Notes: a model not told the origin generated them from the letters alone. A DNA stretch of 64,000 bases from Aristolochia californica (GCA_029961685.1 JARWKL010000004.1:47911324-47975323); one strand, 5' to 3'. Positions 1-12,490 are shown, numbered from the stretch's first letter. Program-made: numbers and translations.

Positions 1-2888
1 GGGTTGTTGTGCACCTTGTTGCTTGGCCATCCGTTTGCCAAGCTCAAGTGTGTCTTTTTCCGTTGCAGCTGGTTCCGGGCCGGCCATATGCGTGCGCCCC
101 TCTGGGCCGTGCCTTTGCACTTGGCCTTGGCCACCGCTGCTATTGCCGTGCACTGGACTTGCACAGTCTTTGGCCTTGGTGTTTGGCTACACCATGGCTT
201 CTTCCCCCGTCTCATACAAGTATGGCGGATGTGACATATGAAACAATTAATCTGAATGGATGGATGAACGAGCACACATTTGATTGACGATAATCATCAA
301 CTTGTTGCTCAAAACCAATTGACAGGTTTCTTTTGGAGGTTGACTTCAACCTCCAACCACGCGCAAAGAGCAACGCCTTGCGCCGGCCTTCATCACCACC
401 TCGACGCCGGCCACTTGGCTATGTTCCAACATGCCACAGAGCCAAGAACACACAATGGACAACGCACTAGGAAATTTGCGATCGTCGACATCACGACCAA
501 TGCTCAATCAATGTAGCACCTCTCTCAGTTGAGAATCGGCCGTGCCGGGAAACTGGGTCCGTCGACTTGTGTCGCCAGCGCACAATAGACTGATGTGCAA
601 ATTTGGCACACGGCTCTTGGAAACGTTGGTTTGTGTTTGTCAAAAATTTGATGCTGGTGCACGTAGTGCGCCTTTGGCGCGTAACCTCTACTGATGCACT
701 TGGCATCTTCATTCGATCTGACTCCCGACTCCTGACATGGGTTTAAGTAAACGAGCTGGTTCGCGAGCTTGTGAATTGAACCGAGCCTTGTTCGGGTTTG
801 GATCGTTTATTTAAATGAGTTGGAAACCCGATCTTGAATTTGATTTGAGATTGGGGTTATTTGAATCGAACCAAGTCGAGCTCTAGCTATTTGCGAACCG
901 GCTCGGTTTTTTGCCATCCCTATTTCCATCCATGTCTTGCCTTATTTAGTTATTTATAAGTATAACCTAAATTGAATAAATTAATTAATAAACTTAAATT
1001 CTTCCATTAAAAGAAATAAAGAGTTATCTTTAAGTTTATATTCTTATATATTCTAGAATGATTAAAAAACCATATTATATTCCAAAATCTTAAAGGGGGA
1101 GGATTAAAAAAAAAACCATTAAAGGGGTTTTATCCTTCACCCTCTCTTTGGGGTTCAAATGGCAACCTTGCCTCCCTCAAGCTATGGGGGAGGGATTCCC
1201 CCTCAAACCCATCTTAGTACCATCATTATTCATTAAGAAAAACACACTTTTTATTAGAGGAAATAGTTTTGCATAAATAAATGTTATGAAAATAGTTGCT
1301 ATTCATCTTGGTATGTAATTTCCTGACCTTTTTGCCGAGTCTGTTCATATCCCAGTATTTTGTTTTAATTTTTCCGTTTGATGAAACAGAATCTCTGACG
1401 ATGGCGACAAAATGCTCAATGATTCTGAAAATCTCCCGTTTCTTCTCGGCCAATGGCGTCATGCCTTGCCTTCCTTCTCTGTTATTTTGTCCGTTTCATG
1501 TCTACGTTATTTCTGTTGATGTGAAACGATGATTTTAAACTTTTCCTCTTCAAATTAATAGATATATCTACCTTTTTTTTTAATGTTAAATTCAACTTTC
1601 AAGGGATTCAAAAAGAGCGTGAGATGTTATCACATTAGTTGCACCAGTGGAATGCCTAATTCTCTCTTTCATATAACTAGTCCAAATTAGGTGTTATCAC
1701 AGATTGAGAGTTCTTGTCTCCATGTACTGTTACTCACTCAAGATGTAGAAGAGTAAATTTAGGTTTGGGTAAACCAGTGACTTCAACCGCATTTTTATTA
1801 ATGCTGAATCATTGATGGTTGTCCAAGCTTTATTTCCTCCAAACTTTTTATGCTTAAACTTCAGCGATTTTAATTATTGATCTTAGCTAAAATGCTAAAT
1901 ACAAGCATAGTCATTAATAACATGCGAACAGACCATTTTCCCACTTGCTTGCGCTTCTGACATTTTTAATCTTTCTCAAATTTGTGTTGCAGAGTGCTTA
2001 CCACTGACAGTTTCGGCACAAATGCAACCAAATCTATTGACACACGACAAGGTTAGAAGTTCACATTCTAAAACAAAATGCAAATAATATAAGGACGCTA
2101 GATGGGTTCATTAGGTCCCGGACAATCTTCATCAGTTCCTGCCTTGCAAATCCAAACTAGGTGAAGCAGCTTTGAGAGCACAAGCCTGAGTATCAGGGGA
2201 CGGCAGAAGACCCCCTTGCAGTGTCAAATTGCCTCTAAAACATGCATGGAACAGTCTAGTCTCCAATGATGTCGAGTAGATTTACATACACATTGTTAAA
2301 GGACATGAAGAAGATGAGAGGCTTGGGATGGACCAAAATAACTTTTTTTTTTTAAATGTCAGAAATGGATTAACCTACTAGAGCACTATAAACATGGGAA
2401 GAGAAATGACATTTTCCCTCACCTATTGCGTGAGCTTCCTCACTAAGATATACACGCCTAAAACAACCTGAGACTGCTGCAACAAAATGTTCAAATTCTG
2501 GATGGTCACTTTATCACAAAACCTCCCTTCGTTGCATTTTGAACCCCTCTGCTTCTAAGCGACTCCCAAGCTCTCCAAGCCCTCCCTTTCAAGAGCATGC
2601 ACTCTTGTTTGATGATATTACGTGATGGCCACTCAATTATATCAGCAATGAGGCAAAAATGCAAGAAAACAAAAACACAGGAACCCCAGAAGTGAATACA
2701 AATTTCAACAATATTAGTAAGACTACCTGCTATTATCAAGATCCAATTTGTGAAGATTATATGTATACAGGAAAAGGCACACAAGAAGTATCATTTCCAT
2801 GATATATATCTATTGTACACAGGTGCGAATAGCAAAGAAATTCTTACAAATTAAAAAAAATTGCAAGGTTATGTCACGAAATTGCTCA
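1..2888. other. Gene-free 3' flank of the glutaredoxin gene
   Basis: No open frame here reads like a known protein and no splice-compatible exon was found. Bases 1-240 are comparatively GC-rich with repeated TTGGCC/GGCCTTGG words. Bases 950-1100 are AT-rich. About the last 400 bases before 2889 probably include the 3' UTR of the minus-strand glutaredoxin, but no clear polyadenylation signal could be chosen. Confidence 0.5.
750..910. repeat. Small inverted-repeat element (MITE-like)
   Basis: The left end (about 750-769, containing GAGCTGGTTCGC) is an imperfect reverse complement of the right end (about 889-910, containing GCGAACCGGCTC). The roughly 160-bp interior repeats GAACC/GAGC words. 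This resembles the short GAGCTCGGCTCG-type repeats common in plant DNA. No target-site duplication could be fixed, so the class is uncertain. Confidence 0.35.
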
Positions 2889-5800
2889 TCAAGACAACAA
2901 GGCTTTCTCCAGCAATTCCTGCAATTCGCCATTCTTGTATGCTTCTGTTGCATATGCAACATATTAGATGAAATCAAGGAGATGCACAAATAAATAAACT
3001 TGACAAAAGCATTCAAGCATGCCAAAACAGAATCACTCAATGATACTCCACCAGCAAGGTCTCTTACTGTGAGCTAAACCTTTCAAACAGCAAATTTGGC
3101 AAGAGAACATAAATCAACAGAGAAGACTTTTCCATTTTTTTTTTTTTAGAGGTAGTAAAGAAAAAAGAAGCTGGTACAGTTGTCACAGAAAATCAGGCAA
3201 GAACATAACAAAAATAAAACTGAAGTATTCAGCATATTCATGTTCATCATACGCTTCTGCCACAGTTCAACTTCAAACTCTACAACTCTAGGTCGAATCA
3301 GTCAATCACATCCTGCTTCAATGCTCTTTCTCATGGAAGGTATGGACTTCCATCCTCAGTAAGACGGGTTTGCAATTCTGTATGTCAGTGGATCTGATTT
3401 CTTTCAGCAAGATGCTCATTGGTACTCCCCTTCCTGAGCTTGGAAAGCTTATGATATCCGCTTGCACTGGTTTCATTCCATGGGGGCTTTGGAATGAGCG
3501 TAACCGGAAGCGTTTTGATGCTAGAAGTAATTCTGAGGTACGGGTTGCTTATTGTGTGTCAGGTCAGAACTCTGCATGGCTCCTTACGAAGAAGTTTTTC
3601 TCCTCCTTTGCTGGTTCATCTATTCGTGATAATTGGAGCATCATTGCAAACATGCGGTGTGGAACTAAGACCCCGGTCATGCAAGAATGGACCCCCCCAA
3701 AGCTTGGTTTCCTAAAGTTAAATTTTGATGGTTCTTCTCTTGGTAATCCCGGAATGGCTGGTTTTGGGGATGTTATTTCAGATTCCTCAGGCAATCAATG
3801 TCTGTCATATGCTGGTCCATTAGGCATTTCTGACTCAATGATGGCTGAGCTCCAAAGTCTTCTCAATGGACTCCACGTTTTCCGAGACAATTATAGTGGT
3901 CCATTTCACATTGAGGGGGATTCGAAGGTGGTTATTGATTGGTGTGAAAATGTGTCCTCCCCCCCATGGCAGCCTTGGGATTCTCTTCGGGAAATTCTTG
4001 AAATTGCTTCTCAATTTTCTTGCATTTGGCCTCACATTCCAAGATCTGCTAACTCGGTGACAAATGTGCTTGCCAAGTCAGGAGCAGCTTTTTAATCTCT
4101 TGTTGTCAGGGATTTGCTCTTAGTTTCTTTGTAATTCTTTTTGTTAATGTATACATCCTTTATTAGACAGCAACCTGAAACACGCCTCTACCGCTTCTCA
4201 ACATGTTGGATATGGTTAGATGAGGCCTTTACCCACCAAGGTACATAGTTAAATTAACTAAAGTAAAGGATAATTAATAGCAATTTCAAATCAGGTCAAA
4301 AGCAAGAGACGAGGGGACAGAGTCTGAATGGAATATGAAAGAGCAAGGAACAAAAGAAACAAGAGAGGTCCCACATGAAGCAACCAAACTAGGATGGCCT
4401 ACCAGCAGTAAATAATATTCCAGGAAGAGGAACAATCAACATGTACAGAAATCTTGCTTGGTGGATGGCACCACAGCTTAGAGGTTAGTGGAAGGGCTTC
4501 CTCCTGGTGGGTCATGAGGATGACATGAATTTGAGAGAAAGTAAGGATAAAAGTTATACTAGGAGAAGCAGATGGTTTACCTATCAATGTTCTAAAAACA
4601 GGACATGACAGTGAACTGGTGATCTCCAGTTCAGGTTCAAGTAAGTTCAGCTTTTGGATGGAACACTAACAATATAGAAATAGAAAAATGTGTTTTATAT
4701 TTCTCTTGCCTATAGTCCCAAGAATATATTTTTCTTTGTCATTACGCAGATCTAAGATGTAGGGTAGTTAAAAACCTTCTTTTACTTTGAGTTCCTATTG
4801 GTTCAAATCCTATGTTTATCATGCTGACACATCTAATTTTTCATAATTAGATGAAGTTTGTCTGGCAGAACTGGACTAGTTTCAGGTGATTGGTTGGCTG
4901 AACTGGTCCAGCCAGCCAAACAGGGGAGTTTTCAATACTATAGGCAACAAGTTTTATATGGATAGGAACCAAACAGAGCCCTAGTTTTAATTTGAACACT
5001 TTGACCAGCCAGTATCATTTGGTCACAGCGCCTATAAGTATCATACTTAAACAGACCACTTACATTCACGCAAGCTTTTTAGTTGAGCTTACCCATCAAA
5101 AAATTGGGTAGAAGGTTCTTAAAGCACCTGTCAAGTTGGGTGATTGGGCAAACAGGAAGCTATTGGCAATCCCGGTTTGTGTGAAAAGACTAATATTAGC
5201 ATTGTTCTAATATTGTCACAAGCAGTTCAGGATTGTTACTAGTATTGGCATGTCAGATCTATCTATCATATAGTACTCGCTTTATAGTTTGAATTTTGGG
5301 TTTTCTCAGAGGCATAATCAAACTAATGGATAAAGGGATTCCATAATCTCAAAGTGTTATCATAGTAAGTTTCCTCCAATAGTTTCAAACTAGTTTTATT
5401 TATCTAGTGCAGAAACTAGCAGGAAATAATGCATACTTGGCCTTTGAGAGATAATGATTTACATTTGTCATTTTTGTTGTGTTTATCCAATGGCAGTCCA
5501 AAAAGCACAGTACTCGTCACAAGTTTCTCCCACCCACTCTCACACATCCACACAATTAAAAAAACATTTCAAACTACGTAAAATTCCAATCAGCAATTAA
5601 CAAATTATAAGGACGCTAATCAGCAGGAAGCCTGGAAAAATATGAACTTACCAACTGTTATGTCACAGCCACCAAAGAATTCCCCATCAATGTATAGTTG
5701 AGGAAACGTTGGCCAGTTGGAGAATTCTTTTAAACCAAGCCGAAGCATTTCGTTTTCTAATATGTCCAACGTCTCAAAGGGCACATTAAGAGACTTAAGT

Positions 5801-6523
5801 ATCTGCACTACCGTGTTAGAAAATCCACATTGGGGGAAGTCCTTCGTACCCTTCATAAAGAGAACCACTTTATGTGACTTAACAACTTTATCCAATGTAG
5901 TCTTCAGTTCGGGAGTCAGAGCTGCATAAAAGTGAAAACCTTTTCAAAACACATGGAGACATTAAAAGACGAGAAGGAAAGCTCATGTAGATTTAGAGAA
6001 AATGAGGTGAAAATCTTCCAGCCATCTGAAAGCACCAATACAAATCAGAGACGCATAAATCAATAAGAAGTCGCCGAGATACACCACATCGAGTCCTCAT
6101 TATTTTCAGAAAGTGCAACAGAGTTTTCAAGAGTAGATACAGTCTACGTTCATCAGAACCCATTCAAGAAAGATCATATACAAACATTATCTCTAAATAG
6201 TAAACACCCTCGCGAGGGGAATAGATTAATTAAGAAAACCTTATGAGAAAATCCCCAGAACACAAAAAAAGCTGTGTAAGCAACAGATGATAGGGAAAGC
6301 ATTGGATTCGAGCACAGACAAGAAGATCCAAACCTGCGAAGCACTTTAAAGAGAGACTCGGTGCCTTAAATCCAGGCCGGCGGTGGATAATCACTCCCAT
6401 GGGGCGGGACAGAAACTGGGAGCTGTATCGGACAATTGGAGGGACAACTGATGCTTTGCTGCTCTGAGAGATTCGAGTATTGATGGATGACAGAGGTTGA
6501 GCTGCAGCAAAAGACGCCGCCAT
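2889..6523 (-). CDS. GRXS14: Monothiol CGFS glutaredoxin, plastid (GRXS14-like)
   Basis: Class II monothiol glutaredoxin, a family that binds or transfers [2Fe-2S] clusters in plastids. Three exons on the minus strand: 6334-6523, 5652-5921 and 2889-2944. The splice sites are GT-AG and the phases join exactly to give 171 aa; the Arabidopsis homologue is about the same length. Residues 1 to about 62 are rich in Ser/Ala/Arg with few acidic residues, as in a transit peptide. The glutaredoxin domain follows, with MKGT, the active-site CGFS at residues 95-98, the cis-proline region WPTFPQLY, and GGCD. Exon 3 encodes only the last helix (EAYKNGELQELLEKALLS) and was found by matching phase across a 2.7-kb intron. 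The ATG at 6523 is the first in-frame Met before the transit peptide. Intron 2 holds a plus-strand LINE tail. No disabling change is seen. Confidence 0.95.
3285..4164 (+). mobile_element. LINE 3' fragment (RNase H-like end) in glutaredoxin intron 2
   Basis: The segment reads as the end of a plant LINE ORF2. A zinc-binding tail (SWKVWTS, followed by an open frame from about 3370) leads into an RNase H-like domain with NFDGSS, AELQSLLNGL, EGDSKVV and WPHIPRSANSV, and stops at 4095. It is antisense to the host gene. It is a close sister of the copy at 22.7-23.5 kb, sharing WGL-NERNR, LNFDGSSLGN and YAGPLGISDSM. No reverse transcriptase or endonuclease part is present, so this is a 5'-truncated dead copy. 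No poly-A or target duplication was recognised. Confidence 0.85.
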
Positions 6524-8156
6524 CCTCCGGAAAAAAAAAGGGATAAAATCTGCCGAATTCCTGAGGTTTTCGTTTCAGGCGTTCGGACTTCAGAGGCGAC
6601 AGGAGAATGATATCACGGCTCCGGTTCTTCTGCTGCGTCTACATCGTTACCCACTCATTTAGGAAGAATTACGGAAGTACCTCGGAAAACGTGTGTTTCT
6701 CATCTCTCCTTTCTAAATATTTTTAAAAGGAGAATCGAATTTTGAAATTTTGAAACCCAAAAATCGACATGATCCAAAGAAATAAATGTGGATCTCATTA
6801 CGATCAGTTTCAGAAGAGAGTGAGAAAAAGGATTTTCTTTTTATTCTTCCCTCGAACCGGTATGGGAATCGACCTAGACAAGTGTTGGGATCTGGTTTAA
6901 ACATTGGCCAAAAGAAGCCGAGCTACTAAAATTGGCAATTGAATCAATAATATCAATTACACATCAGTATAATATCATAATAAGTAGTAAAAAATTTGAA
7001 ATACAATAAAACAAATCGAAGGAAGGATACTGAAGATCTAAAATCCTTTGCCCATCTCCACCAGAGCTAGTATTTTTTACTCGATTATCGATTTTACACC
7101 TCTCATGTTTTTTCTATAATTAAGGATTACATGTTTATCTTTATACTGTTTATTAAATAAATTTAGGTAAAAATAAATTTTATTGTACATTCGATTACTA
7201 AAAAAAATTGTAATTTTTTATTGATGATAATTAAGGATTTTCTCTCAGAACTCAACAGAAATTCCTTGCGATGAACGGTTATATGTTCGGCCGACTCGAC
7301 ACAGAGCAGCTCTTTGATCAAGCTTATGCCGATATCAATTGAAGATAACTCTTATTGTTGCCTCCTTGTTGTCATTTTCAAAGCTTTGTCCAAACATAAT
7401 ACAGCTTTTGTCCATTGGCAGCAGAACTAACTCAAAAAATCTCAGAATAAATAGCTTCATGAGTTCTTTTAATCTGCATTCAACCTACCTTCTTTTCTAT
7501 ATTTTCATTTCTGGTATTCACACACAACAAAATGCTCCGCAGCGTGGTGAGAAGTGCTGTCCTTATTCTTCACCGTACATTCTACCCATTCCAAAGCAAA
7601 GAGAGTTCCACTCACTTGAGACTGAACCACAATACAACAAGATCATCTCAGTGTGCTCTTGTTTAGAAAATTTTGAAAGAGCCCTGAATTTCTGAAATTT
7701 CTTATGAAAAAAATGCCATGGTTGATCAGATGGAAAAGGAGACAGAAAAGAACATGGGGAGTCATTGATTAACATTTACTTACCTACAATTAGAGAATTT
7801 ACCTTCTAATTTTCTTTTCTTTTTTTCATTTTCTCCCCGGCCAAACAAAGTAGTGTAGTATATGCAACCACATTTAGAAAAACAAATCAATGCCTGCAAA
7901 CTAAACATACAAGAAGTGATACACGTTCCAGAGTAGTTTTTTTTATTCTTCCTGCAACAGAAAGTTGTACAATTAAGTAGTAAATACAGGAACTTGGATC
8001 CACTAAAGCAACTGCACAGTTTCAATCTTGTACAAGGAATTCACGACATAGTGTTTTCTTCACTGTTTTTCCTTGAATTCTTTACCTGTTGGGTATGTTT
8101 ATATACAATATGTTATTGGAAAAAAGAAAAGCTACCCCTGCAAGTAATATCATGAA
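6524..8156. other. Intergenic: glutaredoxin promoter side and quinone reductase 3' side
   Basis: No coding potential seen. The stretch just right of 6523 is the upstream region of the minus-strand glutaredoxin. Bases 6900-7250 are AT-rich with no repeat structure I could define. The region near 7780-8156 probably contains the quinone reductase 3' UTR. Confidence 0.5.
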
Positions 8157-11100
8157 TTAAAGATGCCTCATTACACTGCAGGGGGAGCCTGGATGACTCT
8201 CCGACTCTTTGAGCTTCTTAGCTATTTCTGCTAAGTATTTGCCCTGAAAGAATGCTTGTTGGAGCTCCAATGCAGTTGGTTGACGGGACCCATCTCCAGC
8301 AAAAGTACCGGCACCATAGGAAGAACCACCCTTCACTTCATTGATCTCAAACATCCCGTTGCCAAAGGTGTACCCAAGTGGAACAAAAAGCATACCATGA
8401 TGAGCCAGCTGGGTGATGGCTGTTAACCTGCATGAAGACATAAGCGCAAGTGTAAAACTTTTAAGTGATTTACTGAACAGGAAGGTGTTGGGTATACAAC
8501 CAAAGTACCACATTGGTTAGAAGTGGGGATGATCTTGGATATATAAGTGTGGACACTATCTCTATTGGTATGAGGCCTTTTTTTAAGACCTTTTGGGGTA
8601 AAAGCCCAAGAGCAAATCCATGAGGGCTTAGGCTCAAAGTGGACAATATCATACCAATGTGAAGATAGGTGGTGTCCATAGTACCGAACGAAGGTGGTGG
8701 GCCTCGAATTAGATCACAAAGGGATCCGTGGATGTGCTCTATTGGACAGGTGGTGTGTTCTGAATTCTTCATCTTCATGGACGTATCCTGGTCCCAACAC
8801 GGTGAAGAGGAGTTGATCTGGATAAAGCATGCTCTCGAGACAGGTGGTACTCCATGTAAGGCGTGTGCTTCCAACACATTGGAGTGGAAAATCCGGGTTG
8901 GTAGAGAGTGGACGGATGGATGATTGTTTGAGGGGAGGATTGTTGGGTATACAACTAAAGTCCCACATTGACTAGAAGTGGGGAAGATCTTGGATATATA
9001 AGTGTCGACACTATCTCCATTGGTATGAGGCCTTTTGGGGTAAAGCCCAAGAGCAAATCCATGAGGGCTTAGGCCCAAAGTGGACAATATCATACCAATG
9101 TTGAGATAGGTAGTGTCCATAGTCCTTACAAGTGGTATCAGAGCTATGCCTCGGAGTTAGCCATGGAGGATGAATCCTTTGAATGTCGAACGAAGGTGGT
9201 GGGCCTCGAATTAGATCACGAAGGGATCCGTGGACGTGCTCTATTGGACAGGTAGTGTGCTCCGGATTCTTCATTGACGTGTCCTGGTACCAACACGGTG
9301 AAGAGGAGTTGATCTGGATAGAGCAAGCTCTCGAGACAGATGGTACTCCATGTAAGGTGTGTGTTTCCAACGCATTGGAGTGGAAAATCCGGGTTGGTAG
9401 AGAGTGGACGGATGGATGATTGTTTGAGGGGAGGCTCGGTGGTCCTTTGTTCGAGGGGAGGATTGTTGGGTATACGACCAAAGTCCCACATTGGTTAGAA
9501 GTGGGGATGATCTTGGATATATAAGTGTGGACACTATCTCCATTGGTATGAGGCCTTTTGGGGGTAAAGCCCAAGAGTAAATCCATGAGGGCTTAGACCC
9601 AAAGTGGACAATATCATACCAATGTGGAGATAGGTGGTGTCCATAGTCCTTACAGAAGGATCCTCACTGTGATTTCAAATTCATCATTATTACAACCTTC
9701 TTGTAACTATGCTGCTATGTGCTCCCAAAGCCATGGTTTTATCATCTTCATTATTATCTTCAAAGCGTGTCTCAACTATCTTGGGTTTGGCTTCACAAGT
9801 TGTACAAATCATTCAGCTGTATAACATATGTTAGCCCAGTTGCTAGGTTGGCCATTTAATTTTTTTTCCCGCAATTTCATCCAAATAATTTCTGGCAGGT
9901 AAATCCTACAATCATGTTGCCTTTTGTCACAAGCTCCTTGAATACCATCAACTGAGTGGTGGCTGCAGCATTTCCATTGTTCTCATATAAGAAATGGGCC
10001 GTATATCCTCAATTCCCCTTTCATGGTGGTCTGCCTTCCACATGTCCACTAAACTTCAAAGAATGTTTCCTACAGAAGGTAGTTATGTAAGGCAATGCTT
10101 CCATTAGCATCCTTGCGACAAAACCAAGGGTTTTCCGGGTTTTTATTTTCCCATGCTTTTTGCCTTGTTTCTTTTAACTGACAAGGTTTGGAATATAAGA
10201 ATGCCAAAGTAGGCTATATACAGCTGGTTTGATATTGAATTATGTATATATCAGGATTTTTCATTTCTAGAGATTCTTCTCAGACCTTAAACTGCTCATG
10301 CATGTCAATAACTCCACAGATATAGAGACAAAAGCAGCAAAACAAAAACCGCTAATCCTAATGGCTTCCCAAATTCCAAAAGCAACTGAAGTAGCAAGGG
10401 TTCTCCATCAGATATGTACCCTTCTGATGATATCATGAAGCCATGGAGATTAATGAAGATCTCATTCCCCAATAATGGAAGGTGACTTCACTGACCATAG
10501 ATGTTGGATGCAAGAAAAAGAAGCCATCTCAAAACCCTGTGCTTGATGATGAAATATTGACAAACGCAACAGAGTGAAATTTAGCTCAATATGAAGTAAA
10601 GTTCTCTACAAGTCCTCTAGTAGGCATTCCCATGAATTATCTCAACTCCAAGTGGAGTAATCAAATAAAGGTGTCACAATGTGATGACACAAAGGGCCCT
10701 GGTCACACTACAAGGATATAGTTCTATGAGTTCCTGGTTAGAGCACTCTTTAAGGGTGGCGATATTGCAAGGATGCGAACAACTTACTGAAAGAATTCTA
10801 TAAAAATCACAGACCAAGGGTCTATACACTTGTAATGTGAATCTTAAGACAAGAAACTCGAATTTTTGGACGGAAAAGTTATATAAATATCAACACCCAC
10901 AAAATGAATTACAGAACAAATTTGCTGCCTTCCTGTGGAAGAGACTAAAGATTCAATTAATCTCATCATTAAGAGGTTAATCGCAAGACCCGAAAAAATC
11001 AAAGCTCTGACTAACAGAAAATTTTCAAGTTTCTCGAAAAGACCTGAATTTTTGGCACCAAACAAAATTTTCAATCCTTGCATTTTTTAACTTGAAATAA

Positions 11101-11727
11101 GAGAAACAAAGAATACTCACGCAGTAAGCTCTTGGCCTCCTCCATGAAAGCCAGTGCTCCAGAATATTCCGGCAGGCTTTCCTGCAAGCTTCTGGGACTC
11201 CCATAGATGGCCAGTGGCATCAAAGAAGGCCTTGAATTGAGCAGCCATTACACCGAACCGAGAAGGGAACCCAAAAATAAAACCATCTGCCTCCTCAAGC
11301 TGTTCAGGACTGATGAAGGGAATATCCCCCGCTTTGGCCGGAGCCATCACCTTCTCAAGAACCCGCCCCGATAGCGTCTCAGGTACCTATAACCATTGCC
11401 GAACACAAATTTCCCTATGACAGTTTCTCCTTTTATTTCTCTTATACAACCCATCAATAAAAGTATATTAACATAAAAAACCGGGTACTGGATTACTCCT
11501 TGCCTGCCAGAGAGAGGCCTCAACACCATGGACGGAGCTAGCTCCTCGTTGTATTTCGCGTGCCATCGTTCCCACATGACCAAACATTGAGTAATATCTG
11601 GATAACACGCATGGCGATGAAAAGATTGAAAAGAAAAAGTCGTGAGAGATTACAAGATAGGAAATTCTCTCCCACCAAAAGAGCAAAAGAACCATACTCA
11701 CATGATATAAACTTTCGTGGCAGCCAT
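8157..11727 (-). CDS. FQR1: NAD(P)H:quinone reductase, WrbA/FQR1 type
   Basis: FMN-binding flavodoxin-like quinone reductase; the family reduces quinones by two electrons and protects against semiquinone radicals. Four minus-strand exons: 11702-11727, 11504-11597, 11121-11386 and 8157-8427, joining in phase to 218 aa. The start MAATKVYI is followed by YYSMFGHV (phosphate loop), VPETL, the signature [58 protein letters not shown] and [14 protein letters not shown]. Arabidopsis FQR1 is about 204 aa; the extra length here is a C-terminal tail ([17 protein letters not shown]). Intron 2 (11387-11503) starts with GC instead of GT. Intron 3 (2.7 kb) carries a tandem TRIM. A TIR transposon sits at 11881-12485, close upstream of the ATG. 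No coding lesion is seen. Confidence 0.95.
8486..8682 (+). repeat. TRIM LTR 1 (3' end deleted)
   Basis: Starts TGTTGGGTATACAACC and matches the other two LTRs, with a small insertion near 8580 (TTTTTAAGACC). It breaks off at CCATAGT and joins the internal region at CGAACG, so CCTTACA and the primer-binding site are missing. Confidence 0.85.
8941..9130 (+). repeat. TRIM LTR 2 (complete)
   Basis: Runs from TGTTGGGTATAC to CCTTACA with TG..CA ends, preceded by a purine tract and followed by a tRNA primer-binding site. Confidence 0.88.
9133..9144 (+). other. Primer-binding site of the TRIM
   Basis: TGGTATCAGAGC, the usual plant sequence complementary to the 3' end of initiator tRNA-Met, begins 3 bases after the end of LTR 2. 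Confidence 0.9.
9464..9654 (+). repeat. TRIM LTR 3 (complete)
   Basis: Runs from TGTTGGGTATAC to CCTTACA, followed at once by the target-site duplication GAAGG. A short extra segment with a second purine tract lies just before it (about 9421-9463). Confidence 0.88.
9660..11120. other. Rest of quinone reductase intron 3
   Basis: Non-coding DNA between the TRIM and exon 3. No exon-like stretch, repeat or transposon end was recognised. Confidence 0.6.
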
Positions 11728-11880
11728 GACTGCGAAGCCGGATCGAGTCTATCTAAATTCGTTAAGCCATGAAAGTTCCTCTTATTCTAATTTCTGCCTC
11801 TTCTTCTCCCTCAATTCGACTTAGACCACATACCAATTTTTAGTCGAAATGTCGGGAATACCGAGTTTCATTTGTCGTTA

Positions 11881-12485
11881 GAGATTTTAAGGATTTTACC
11901 CAATTTTTAAAATTTAATTAGATAACTTTTGAATGTATTTAAAAAAATACCCAATTTTATCTCATCAACTATACATGTATACATACGTAGACTTTGACTG
12001 ATCAGGTATACGTCATCATGCCACATCTTATCATCATCATAAACCACATCTCATCCATAGTACTTTTTGTATCATCGATTTAAAATATTTATAAATTAAA
12101 AAATATATATTTTAAAAATTATTTTCGAGTTTAAAAATTAAATTTATCTATACATTTTTTATTACTTTATATATTAAAATAATAAATTATTTAAAAAGTA
12201 TATAATTAATTAAAAAATCTTACTCTTACCTATTTAACACCATTTATTATCGATTTAATTTATTTATTTAAAAAATTATTATTAATTTATATTAGTTTAA
12301 TGACATGGGCAATTACATGTATGTAAGATGACATGTAAATCGACTCACTCGGTGCTTGACTTGGTGACACATAATCGGTCAAAACATACGTGTTATTTGT
12401 ACGCAGTTGGGTATTTTTTAACAAAAAATTAAAAAAATTATTTATCTAATTAAATTTAAAATTTTGGATAAAAACCTGAAAATCT
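11881..12485. mobile_element. AT-rich MITE with long terminal inverted repeats
   Basis: About 90 bp at the left end (GAGATTTTAAGGATTTTACC, then TTTAATTAGATAA and AAAAATACCCAA) reappear as the reverse complement at the right end (12405-12485). CGTTA stands on both outer sides (11876-11880 and 12486-12490), a candidate 5-bp target duplication. The interior is AT-rich without a frame, so the element is non-autonomous; the superfamily is not settled. Its left end is about 150 bp upstream of the quinone reductase ATG. Confidence 0.8.
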
Positions 12486-12490
12486 CGTTA

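Larger units (their letters stand above)
8486..9654 (+). mobile_element. Tandem TRIM retroelement (LTR-int-LTR-int-LTR)
   Basis: Three copies of a roughly 190-bp LTR, each starting TGTTGGGTATAC, lie at 8486-8682, 8941-9130 and 9464-9654; the last two end CCTTACA. Two short non-coding internal segments (about 260 and 330 bp) alternate with them and are about 90% alike by eye. GAAGG stands directly before the first LTR (8481-8485) and directly after the last (9655-9659), a 5-bp target-site duplication. A primer-binding site complementary to initiator tRNA-Met follows LTR2, and purine-rich tracts (GAGGGGAGGAT) precede LTR2 and LTR3. There is no gag or pol, which fits a terminal-repeat retrotransposon in miniature. 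The first LTR has lost its end and its primer site by deletion. Confidence 0.9.

Noticed and set aside
1226..1462. 78-codon minus-strand frame (MTPLAEKKREIFRI..)
   Set aside because: Reads somewhat like protein but no family, splice partner or context supports it.
8486..9654. TRIM as a member of the Cassandra family
   Set aside because: Cassandra LTRs carry a 5S rRNA-like Pol III promoter; no 5S-like A-box, intermediate element and C-box series is visible in these LTRs.
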